This document shows positions 9,777 to 16,706 of a stretch of 20,863 nt of DNA, piece by piece (position 1 is the first letter of the stretch; each line of letters opens with the position of its first letter). The stretch covers positions 415,838-436,700 of the forward strand of contig NW_027152016.1 in assembly GCF_004359215.1 (NCBI RefSeq). Reading direction: 5' to 3'. The notes under the pieces were generated by a model that saw nothing but the letters and a program-made list of their open reading frames with translations, searched no databases and was not told where the DNA came from. Both the position numbers and the translations under genes were made by a program. This DNA comes from Bremia lactucae (taxonomy: Eukaryota; Oomycota; Peronosporomycetes; Peronosporales; Peronosporaceae).

Positions 9777-11750
9777 ATGATCGTGCGTCGGCTGTGCGTA
9801 GGAAGAACGCTACGAGCGTCCTCCGCTGGTCTATTCACAGCATCACGTGCTGTAGATAATGCAGATTTTTCATCCAAAAAAAGGCTACTAAGCGCTGCTT
9901 ATACTGTCCATGAGCCGCCGAAAGTCGGACGCTTCGCACGTCGCCGAGCTCAAAAGCATCTCTTAAATCGTCAAAAGGCGCATGAGAACGATAGCGAATT
10001 GAGTCGCGTGAAAGAGAAGCCAAAAAAACCATCCAAGCTTGTGATATTTAATTGCGTTGTCCAGCAGCAAATGCCATTAGAGGACGTGTTGCCGTTGGTA
10101 CAGCACGAAGTGCGGACCAAGACACTTCGAGCACCTATGGCACGCCAAGCGGTTGACGCGTTCTACTTTTACTGTGCACAGCAAGCGGAATCAAGGGATT
10201 TTACGGACGAGCTCAGACGCCGAGTGCTGGGCTACTTTGAGAAGGAGCTCTTCACTTACGATCCAGAGCAAGCAACGACGCCTTTTGTGCTCGGCAAAAC
10301 ACTGAATGAAGCCGTGTTTAGCTCTGTCATCAAGCTCTACGTTGCAGGAGGAGACACTGACGCGGCTTGGACTCTCCTTACAAGGTTACGGCAAGTAAGA
10401 AAAGGACAGAAGGACGCGCAAAAACTTCACTTTCGAACCATCGGTCCTTTGTTGGAACATGAGTGCAAACACGGCCAATATCTCCGTGCGTTCTCAAGGT
10501 GGCAGGACCTTAAGAAACATGACGTTGAGTGGACCAGTGCCATGGAGGACGTACTCGTGCAGATGATTATTGCGTGTGTAAACGACCAGGAACCGCCGCG
10601 GACGACGAAACAGACGACTGCGTCGCAGTTCCACGAGCACATGACATCGCTATTACATGACTTGCAGCTGGCTTGTCGTGAGGTCTCTTCACTTAATGCA
10701 CAACGTCTGCTGCATGCGTTTCGCGGAGCTGGATACACGGTCGAGACTGTGCCAAGCGACAGCCGCATGCTGCCAACGTGTCCGTCTTGTGGACACGCAT
10801 TGAGCAAGCAGGGCATGTCGGCGCCTGAACGGCAGCAAATGCTACTCGCAATTGAATCCCATCGTAGTCGAGTGGCGCCAGACAAGGTCGTGAGCGAGTT
10901 CTTGCACCCATTTAAAGACTGGCTCCTGCTCCGTCACGAATCGTTTCGATTACATACGTCTCGAGTACAGCGGAAGCACTTGATGCACTATGTGCTTGAT
11001 GGCCCTAACATTGCGTATATTAACCAAAACTTTGACGCAGGGACGTATCGATTGGACCATGTGGACGCCGTGGCCAAGCAATTGCAGGCACAGGGGCACT
11101 ATGTGAGCATTACCATGCCTGCTATGTACCTTGCCGACAAGTTTGTCGTGCGCGTGCGAAAGAAATCCGCACAGGGCCAGCAAAAAATTAGCTCACGCAT
11201 CCGCACCGAGGAAGAAAATGCGATTCTGGCGCGCTGGAGGCATGACAATATGATCTTTAGCTGTCGAACCGACTTCCTTTCCGACGATCTTTTTTGGCTC
11301 TACGCGAGTGTCTTGATGGCAAATGAAGGCCGCGTCGTGAGCAATGATCAAGGCCGCGATCATGTCCTTGCTCTGTTGAATGGCGACACGAATCGTCTTG
11401 CCAATGCGCGGAGCCAAACGAACGGTAAAAAGAGTGTTGCTCAAGCCGCAGGCGAGCAATCGGGTGTGCCGTTGATCTCCATGGACCTCATTGCGCGCTG
11501 GAAAGACATGACGGCGGTCCACGTCGAAATTAAGCACGACGAAAGTGCGGATCCTGCGACGACGGTGCTTCCGATTGAGACGATCAAGTTGCATCACCCG
11601 CTCCCGTTCTCCCGCGTTCCGCAAGTGACTACTCAACAGCATTTTCACTTTCCTATCACGGAGCATGCGAATCAGAATGAACATCCGAATCAGGTGCGAA
11701 CGGGGCGAAAACGTACGCAATGGCTCTGTGCGCATCAAAAAGTTACTTAA
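9777..11750 (+). CDS. PRORP: Protein-only RNase P (PRORP)
   Basis: Protein-only RNase P, which removes 5' leaders from precursor tRNAs without an RNA subunit; 657 residues. The central part is helical and PPR-like (for example SVIKLYVAGGDTDAAWTLL and LLEHECKHGQYLRAFSRW). A CPSC zinc ligand pair lies at Cys335/Cys338. The NYN nuclease domain follows, with VLDGPNIAY (Asp408), DFLSDDLFWLYA (Asp503/Asp504) and VVSNDQGRDH (Asp524, Asp528). The zinc site closes with His622 or His624 in HFHFP and Cys651 in WLC. All catalytic acids expected of the family are present. The frame is open from a GTG at 9720; ATGs lie at 9735 and 9777. I prefer 9777 because MIVRRLCVGRTLRASSAG looks like a mitochondrial presequence. 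The 9735 start is the alternative. Confidence 0.93.
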   Translation: MIVRRLCVGRTLRASSAGLFTASRAVDNADFSSKKRLLSAAYTVHEPPKVGRFARRRAQKHLLNRQKAHENDSELSRVKEKPKKPSKLVIFNCVVQQQMPLEDVLPLVQHEVRTKTLRAPMARQAVDAFYFYCAQQAESRDFTDELRRRVLGYFEKELFTYDPEQATTPFVLGKTLNEAVFSSVIKLYVAGGDTDAAWTLLTRLRQVRKGQKDAQKLHFRTIGPLLEHECKHGQYLRAFSRWQDLKKHDVEWTSAMEDVLVQMIIACVNDQEPPRTTKQTTASQFHEHMTSLLHDLQLACREVSSLNAQRLLHAFRGAGYTVETVPSDSRMLPTCPSCGHALSKQGMSAPERQQMLLAIESHRSRVAPDKVVSEFLHPFKDWLLLRHESFRLHTSRVQRKHLMHYVLDGPNIAYINQNFDAGTYRLDHVDAVAKQLQAQGHYVSITMPAMYLADKFVVRVRKKSAQGQQKISSRIRTEEENAILARWRHDNMIFSCRTDFLSDDLFWLYASVLMANEGRVVSNDQGRDHVLALLNGDTNRLANARSQTNGKKSVAQAAGEQSGVPLISMDLIARWKDMTAVHVEIKHDESADPATTVLPIETIKLHHPLPFSRVPQVTTQQHFHFPITEHANQNEHPNQVRTGRKRTQWLCAHQKVT

Positions 11751-11945
11751 GACGACTACTTCAGGGACTGAAGTTTGAAAACCTGCAGTACCGTTTAATT
11801 GTTTGGTAGAATTTTTTTTGTTTATTTAATTGTAAGATTCGTTTTAAATGGAGGGGATTGAATTTACTCGAGTGATCTAAAATGAGCCCGTGTAGAGAAG
11901 CAACTGATCGCACTTCGTGCGGTAATGCGTGAATAATTCGCTAGA
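11751..11945. other. Convergent 3' spacer
   Basis: AT-rich spacer between the converging ends of PRORP and the small secreted protein gene. It carries a T-rich tract near 11810-11830 that could serve 3' end formation. No gene is seen. Confidence 0.5.
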
Positions 11946-12221
11946 TCATTTGTAGACGCATATGCCATCCAAGCACTTGAACCCTGAAGCGCAAGCTTCG
12001 GTAAAGCTGCTGTTGGAGGGATTAAAGCATTGCCCTTTCGGGGGGCTCCTGCACGAATTTTCACCAAGTGGGCAGAACTGACCCGGCTCGCATTTGATGT
12101 AGCAAATGTTTTTCGAGCTGTGTACACTCACTCGCAAGTGGACTTGGCCTTCAGTTGTGGAGAGCTGCAGCAGGCTCACAACGGCGACTGTTGCTGCAGT
12201 GATGACACTTCTGAAGTTCAT
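11946..12221 (-). CDS. Small secreted cysteine-rich protein (effector candidate)
   Basis: A 91-residue protein starting at a true ATG. Residues 1-25 form a classical signal peptide: Arg4, then the hydrophobic core VITAATVAVVSLLQL and a likely cleavage near TTEG/Q. The mature part is about 66 residues with eight cysteines at positions 40, 44, 50, 57, 65, 77, 83 and 88, enough for four disulfides. It has one possible N-glycosylation site (NSS near 70) and no RxLR or transmembrane segment. Small secreted cysteine-rich proteins are a common apoplastic class in plant-pathogenic oomycetes. I do not recognise the specific family, so the role is inference from architecture. A strong initiator motif lies 37 nt upstream. 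Confidence 0.75.
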   Translation of the reverse strand: MNFRSVITAATVAVVSLLQLSTTEGQVHLRVSVHSSKNICYIKCEPGQFCPLGENSCRSPPKGQCFNPSNSSFTEACASGFKCLDGICVYK

Positions 12222-12257
12222 GAAGGTGCTCCGACGAAGATATGGATGGCCAATTAA

Positions 12258-12264
12258 GGAATGA
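12258..12264 (-). promoter_or_regulatory. Oomycete initiator-like motif of the secreted protein gene
   Basis: Minus-strand TCATTCC followed by TTAATTGG, 37 nt upstream of the ATG at 12221. It matches the oomycete initiator pattern YCAYTYY at the usual distance. The flanking CAWTTT element is not perfect. Confidence 0.5.
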
Positions 12265-12972
12265 AAAAAAAATCAGGACAGCTGGCAACGGCAATGTTTC
12301 TGTACTTATCTTGACAATGAATGACATTCGCTTTTAAAGAAAATCAACTGTTGGTGGATATTTAGACGTCAAATTCGTAAGGCAAAATCCACATGATCAG
12401 ACCTTGTTTTTTTCGCTTCATGTCTTCGTGAAGCGGTTAACTTACCCAGACATTATTAGTGACAAGAAGTTAAGCGCGATTATTGCGAAAAATCTTTTCT
12501 TTGAAGCAATCGTGCGACTGCCGGTGCAAAACATAAGACATACCGATAATTATAAACGGTAATATTGTGGCTCTCTCTAGCCACCAGCAATGTGTACAAA
12601 GTAATTCACACAAAATTGTATTTTGGTAAAAAAAAATTGGTTAAAGACAAGAAAGATTTGTTTGGTCTCTAATTGTACATCATTTATACATCCATGTCAT
12701 TTTAAAAATGAAGCCAGGCCAGCCCTTATTTAGTTTTGTATAGCCGAAATTCAATGGTATGACGTTATGCTACATAATGTTCATTTTGAAGGTCAGGTCT
12801 GATCGAGAGTCACAACTTCCGTGATTTTTTTGCTATCTAAATTAGTACAAATCCGTGCTTTGTTTGCAAGGAAGCTATAGAGGCATATATTGGATACATG
12901 CATATGCTAAAGAACAGTAAGAATAATCTCCACTTTGCTTTACAGTGTCAAAGTAAGTAAACAACTGCCTGA
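12265..12972. other. Gene-free AT-rich spacer
   Basis: About 0.7 kb with stops in every frame and several A or T homopolymers. I find no gene, RNA or clear repeat. Confidence 0.55.
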
Positions 12973-13190
12973 GAGGCGGCGGAGCAGACGGTGCAGGCTC
13001 ACTATATCGAACGGTTGGAAGATCGTTCGAAAAGTGCGTACTCAATGTTACAGTACGAACGGAAGTATCACGCTCTTCGTGATGCTGTCGTCAGCTCATC
13101 GCAGTTTCGAGGATCTTCGGACCCAACATGTGAATCTCCAGATTCAACATGAAAATCTGGTTCGTGACCACAATATTCTTTTAGGATTCT
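12973..13190 (+). pseudogene. Coiled-coil protein remnant, frameshifted
   Basis: Two successive plus-strand frames give protein-like, heptad-rich sequence. The first (EAAEQTVQAHYIERLEDRSK, then YSMLQYERKYHALRDAV) is preceded by a TGA at 12970. The second follows after a shift near 13085-13105 (SFEDLRTQHVNLQIQHENLV, RDHNILLGFL). Together they look like one broken coiled-coil segment. It ends where antisense integrase sequence begins near 13190-13200. I do not recognise the parent protein. Chance coding cannot be excluded. Confidence 0.35.
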
Positions 13191-13194
13191 TGAA

Positions 13195-13974
13195 AGGGGT
13201 GGTCAGATCCTTCCTCGGAAGAAACCGCATATTGATGGTACGGGCGAGGCCTACCAACATAAAACGTAAGATGCGAACGCATCCTTAGTGATGATTCTAT
13301 TGTTTACGCATTGCCTCTGTGATGCAGTACACGGAATGGCCCACTCATATCGGGTAGTAGTTTACTACAACTCACATAACTGAATACATGCTTCGATAAG
13401 TTAACCGTAGAGAGTAGTACTAGGTCATTAATTTTGAAAGAAAGAACATTTGCTCTTTCATGTTGGTCTGCGTTCCGTTTCTGACAGTCCACTGCGTTAA
13501 CAATAAAATCCTACACGAAAAGGAATACTGATTCTCGAGCCAGCAAGATTTCCTCTTGCTGACTCATTTCTTTTGTCTTTTCCAGTGCGCTTTGCGCGCA
13601 CTGCCATTTAATCTTTCTCATCTTTGGTGTCGATTGCTTCGACATCGACATCATCTGCGTCATTTGTAACTTCGACGCGTGATAAGCATGAGCCAGAAAT
13701 AATTTTGCTCGTGCGAGTCCACCCCTCCTTAAACTAGAGGATCCCTATAATCGGGTGGGTATGCGTGGATGGCGTTGCAGTCGCATGCACCGAATTGTTG
13801 ATGGCGAATTCGACCATCGGTTATAACTCGCTCCGATTCGGATACGATTGGACGTAACCTCATTGTATCTCTTCGAGGACGCAATTTACCCGTTCCGTCT
13901 GACCATCTCTGACCATCTTTCTCTGGGTGATCGGACGTTGACATAGTCAGCCGTGTTCCGAGAGATCGGAGCTC
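13195..13974 (-). pseudogene. Ty3/gypsy integrase C-terminal half, inverted and decayed
   Basis: Read on the minus strand: LGTRLTMSTSDHP and DGQ/TERVN (end of the integrase catalytic core), PMVEFAINNSVHATATP, an acidic linker (ANEVTND-type, DDVDVEAIDTKDE), then VDCQKRNADQHERANVLSF and NDLVLLSTVNL, GPFRVLHHRGNA, and after a TAA at 13301-13303 LTFYVGRPRPYHQY. These are consecutive parts of gypsy integrase and its GPF/GPY module. Several frameshifts and stops break the frame. A 10-bp tandem duplication at 13898-13917 splits DGQ from TERVN. The piece starts abruptly beside an LTR end at about 13972 and ends beside the coiled-coil remnant. Confidence 0.85.
13898..13917. repeat. 10-bp tandem duplication inside integrase remnant
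   Basis: TCTGACCATC occurs twice in direct succession. The extra copy adds 10 nt and shifts the integrase frame between DGQ and TERVN. It is a clear inactivating event. Confidence 0.85.
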
Positions 13975-14033
13975 GCTGTGCAAGGGTGTGTGTCTAGGTA
14001 GAGCGTGGCCGCATTACGAGGTGCCCGCCTACA
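13972..14033 (+). mobile_element. LTR 3'-end fragment (62 bp)
   Basis: These 62 bp match 18909-18970, the 3' end of the LTR on the right, at 55 of 62 positions without gaps, from CTCGCTGTG to the terminal GCCCGCCTACA. The fragment points to the plus strand while the integrase piece next to it points to the minus strand, so this is not an intact element end. The following bases (AGTTTAATTG) do not match the internal region after the other LTR. Confidence 0.8.
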
Positions 14034-14330
14034 AGTTTAATTGAAGGAACTTAATTTGGATATGCAGTTCGTTGCCTTTTACCAATCTTTATTTTTTAGC
14101 CAAAGTTGCCAAAAAAAAGCGCTTGTTTTATCATTTTTAATCGCAAGTGCAACAGGCGACAAAAGTCAACAGTTTTTCCTTCAGGTCAAGCTAATTTGCA
14201 AGAATAGCTTCAAAGTCAATATGGCTAGCATAGTGTTCGCCACACGCATGCACTTTCTGTTTGTCCGTCGGGTTAAATTTAGCTACAATGCAAAGCCAAA
14301 ATAAGCATCAGACTATTGTCCAACCAATAC
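14034..14330. other. Spacer without convincing gene
   Basis: AT-rich sequence between the LTR fragment and the end of the P-loop gene. The open frame it holds begins with TTG and has no recognisable domain. It probably carries the 3' untranslated part of the gene on the minus strand. Confidence 0.5.
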
Positions 14331-15644
14331 TTATTGCTTTGACAAAAACAAACCGGTAAAATGCGTAATTTTCTCCATCGCCTTAAAAGTCGTAATAGGC
14401 ACGTATAACACCGGCACGTGAGCGTTTTGAATAATCTTTAAAAGGTAGTCTTGCGGTTGATCACGGGCAGGCGATCCCGTAAGGATCAGGCCACCGCCGT
14501 ACGGCCTCTTTTCCGTAAGNCCGGCACGTGAGCGTTTTGAATAATCTTTAAAAGATAGTCTTGCGGTTGATCACGGGCAGGCGATCCCGTAAGGATCAGG
14601 CCACCGCCGTACGGCCTCTTTTCCGTAAGTTCGAAATTCTGCGCATGCGAAAGAAGGCCCAGAATAATATCGTTTCGAGACACATGTGTGACAAACATTG
14701 TGTGGTCGTACTCGGGTGCACTCAATTTAGTCAAGAATCGACGAAGCCCCGCTGTGACGAGGGTTGTTTTATTGTATTGCTGAAAGCGTCGCGCGCGTGA
14801 CGAAAGGATTCGCGTTTGAAAGAGTCCTTCAAAGTCCAACATGCTTGGATGCGACAATGAAGACAAATTCGGCACAACACCAACAAGTGGCACTTTCCAG
14901 TGTTTCAACGCTTTTGGAAAATACTCTTTTACCATTGCGATTCGATCAGGTCGGACTTTGTTAAGAATTACGCCACGGATCTTGACATTGTGAGCTTGGC
15001 ACATGGCGTAATTAAGCGCTAAATCGTCGAAAGCGGAGCCAAGACCTCCATTGGCAATAAGGATCATGTCGATGCCGAGCTCCGAAGCAATTTGAGCATT
15101 GTTGCAGCCTACTATCGAGCCTACTCCGGTGTGGCCAGTGCCTTCTACGACCGTGAACTACACATATGCAAACATGAGTTGCTAAAGTTTCATATCAATC
15201 AATTTCGTGCTTTTTGAACCTCGTTTGTAGCCATAATGCGATCAAAACAGGACTGGATTTTTCTTAATTGGCTTTCCACTGTGATACTGCCCTCTAGAAA
15301 CCGTTTCGTGTATCCTGGCATCATTACCACGGGTGACATGTCCGCGTAATTGCAAGTGTCAAGTTGAAATACCTCTGGACATGGGTACATTTCGTCTTGC
15401 ATATTAGTTTTCACAAAATTGTTAAAGCCATACCTTTTGCCACCGCGACATCTTTGTCGACATGCAAGGTGCCACCTTCGACCGCGATACTCTCTTGGCC
15501 CACGGGCTTGAAAAAACCAATGCGGTCTAAACGCGAAGTTAGGCCCTTCAAAAGCCCGAGGCAAGTGCTAGTCTTCCCAACATGTTGCCGCGTAGCTGCA
15601 ACATAAACAGCCGCGGGAGGTTGTGCTCGAATAAGCACCGACAT
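14331..15644 (-). CDS. BioD-like P-loop protein with DRTGG domain
   Basis: Model: join(15644..15434, 15374..15220, 15157..14331), with one copy of the seam duplication and the N removed, giving 360 residues. It resembles the BioD-like N-terminal region of long bacterial phosphotransacetylases (AAA_26 plus DRTGG), here as a stand-alone protein of normal length. Walker A is AATRQHVGKTS (about residues 16-26). Exons then supply FFKPVGQE, YADMSPVVMMPGYTKRFLEG, VVEGTGHTGVGS and DMILIANGGLGSAFDDL. The DRTGG-type part has HVSRNDIILGLLSHAQ, GGLILTG and HVPVLYVPITTFKAMEKI. Both introns join protein motifs in frame. The exact biochemical role of such stand-alone proteins is unclear to me; an ATP-dependent or regulatory function linked to acetyl-phosphate or CoA metabolism is only inferred from the family. 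The ATG at 15644 directly precedes the P-loop strand. Confidence 0.85.
14411..14629. repeat. 109-bp duplicate around a single N (assembly seam)
   Basis: Bases 14411-14519 and 14521-14629 are the same 109 bp apart from one change (G14445 against A14555), separated by one N at 14520. The duplicate lies within the last exon of the BioD-like gene. Removing one copy plus the N (110 nt) restores the frame to a normal C-terminus. This is what two unmerged overlapping contig ends look like, not a biological repeat. Confidence 0.93.
15158..15219 (-). other. Intron 2 (62 nt) of the BioD-like gene
   Basis: Donor GAG|GTTCAA at 15219 (weak beyond GT), acceptor GTGTAG ending at 15158. Phase 0 splicing joins DRIMATNE to FTVVEGTGHTGVGS, restoring the conserved Walker B-like block. 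A CTCATG or TTGATTG stretch may hold the branch point. Confidence 0.78.
15375..15433 (-). other. Intron 1 (59 nt) of the BioD-like gene
   Basis: Donor AAAG|GTATGG at 15433, acceptor GTCCAG ending at 15375. Splicing is phase 1, makes a GAG codon across the junction, and joins VAVAK to EVFQLDTCNYADMSP. Unspliced, the frame stops at once. Confidence 0.85.
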
Positions 15645-15975
15645 AAGTGTGTCCTAAAGAACCGTCTTTATTGTTAATTTTTGAAATTCTTAGGTTGAAT
15701 CAGCTAAACCTAATCGTTTTCCGATCTTTATCAAAGCGATACCCACTTTTTCGAAAAAAAAAAGAATTAAAAGAGGGTCTTTTATCTCATTAAATTTTAC
15801 AGAAAAGGATATCTCTCAATCGTACTATTTCAAGTTTCGTTTCAACTTATTGAACTTGTGTAGCTCATCGAATATGGAAGGGTTTATATATATTTATGGC
15901 CCCGTGCCAAAGTGGCAACTTACGTGCTTGCCACGCGATACAAAAAACAAATGAATTTGCCTCGCTCGCCTGGTC
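15645..15975. other. Intergenic spacer between two minus-strand genes
   Basis: About 330 bp of AT-rich DNA holding the promoter of the BioD-like gene and the 3' region of the PH-domain gene. No clear initiator motif, gene or RNA is visible. An A run (about 15756-15764) and a short TATATATA stretch near 15886-15893 are present. Confidence 0.5.
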
Positions 15976-16659
15976 TTAAATAACCTGCTTCCGCCACGGC
16001 TTGCGAAACACCAGCGACATTGCATCCTCTGTGCGGCTAAAAAGACTCGACGCCTGCTCGGAGAATTTCTGCACGTCCTTCTTGCTATAAAAAAGCTTTG
16101 AAACTTGCTCGGTAGGCACCGTGGGAATCGTCCGCACTTGTACACTCTTATAGAACGACACGCGGCGCTTGTCGACCAGCATCGCGGTGCCTTCTACGTC
16201 CATTGATTCACTCTTAACACGCCGCACAACGCTACGCATGGCCAATTGATAAAACGCAGAGATCCATTGCGTCTGGTCTGCCCGGCATAAGACACGGCCA
16301 AGCAGTTCGCGGCCTTCCGTGGTAGTGAGCTCAATTCCTAGCTCGTGCTTAGGAGCGATACGGCCGCTCACGATTTCAAGCGTCTCTAAGATATTGCACC
16401 GTAAGCACGCATCCTGCTTGGTCGGAAAGATTTGTAAATGCGAGTTGCTAAGCACAAGAAACCGCGTGTTCCATGGCAACATGTTTCGTCGTTTTAAGTG
16501 CACGTAACCTTCGCAGTAGATTGTAGAGGCTATTGCGGTTTGATCGAGGCTTAGTCGACGAGCACAATTCAACGGAGCTGTAGCCATCGCAGAGACATTT
16601 ACACCCGTATGCGTGTGCCGACGCTCGCTACTCATGTGTAGTGCCTGTCGACGCGACAT
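15976..16659 (-). CDS. PH-domain protein
   Basis: A 227-residue protein starting at ATG 16657-16659. Residues about 47-140 form a pleckstrin-homology domain: GYVHLKRRNMLPWNTRFLVL (strands 1-2), SHLQIFP, a basic and polar middle part, LGIELTTTEGRELLGRVLC, and the C-terminal helix QTQWISAFYQLA with the invariant Trp132. PH domains bind phosphoinositides or protein partners at membranes. The tail (VSFYKSVQVRTIPTVPTEQV, LFYSKKDVQKFSEQA) has no family I recognise. It has no signal peptide or transmembrane segment. Single exon with a strong oomycete initiator 40 nt upstream. It lies in tandem with the BioD-like gene but with its own promoter. Substrate and pathway are unknown. Confidence 0.88.
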   Translation of the reverse strand: MSRRQALHMSSERRHTHTGVNVSAMATAPLNCARRLSLDQTAIASTIYCEGYVHLKRRNMLPWNTRFLVLSNSHLQIFPTKQDACLRCNILETLEIVSGRIAPKHELGIELTTTEGRELLGRVLCRADQTQWISAFYQLAMRSVVRRVKSESMDVEGTAMLVDKRRVSFYKSVQVRTIPTVPTEQVSKLFYSKKDVQKFSEQASSLFSRTEDAMSLVFRKPWRKQVI

Positions 16660-16698
16660 GAGGAGAGGCCGGAGGACTAATTTTCGGGGGAGCTATTG

Positions 16699-16706
16699 GG
16701 AAATGA
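16699..16706 (-). promoter_or_regulatory. Oomycete initiator-like motif of the PH-domain gene
   Basis: Minus-strand TCATTTCC followed directly by CAATAGC, 40 nt before the ATG. The arrangement TCATTYY-N-CAAT is close to the oomycete Inr plus flanking promoter element. Confidence 0.6.

Noticed and set aside
10427..10885. 152-residue minus-strand open frame
   Set aside because: It lies entirely antisense inside PRORP and has no recognisable domain.
11193..11738. 181-residue minus-strand open frame
   Set aside because: Antisense shadow of the PRORP nuclease domain with arginine-rich, non-domain sequence.
13191..13288. Plus-strand continuation of the coiled-coil frame to 13288
   Set aside because: This part is antisense to the integrase tail (LTFYVGRPRPYHQY on the minus strand), so its coding appearance is a shadow.
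14041..14304. 87-residue plus-strand frame
   Set aside because: It begins with TTG, is AT-rich and shows no domain.
14486..14520. Peptide tail after the N (LRKRGRT...)
   Set aside because: It is produced by reading the duplicated seam out of frame, not a real C-terminus.
14411..14629. CRISPR-like or biological direct repeat
   Set aside because: There are only two copies, separated by one N, and removing one restores a gene frame; an assembly artefact explains it better.
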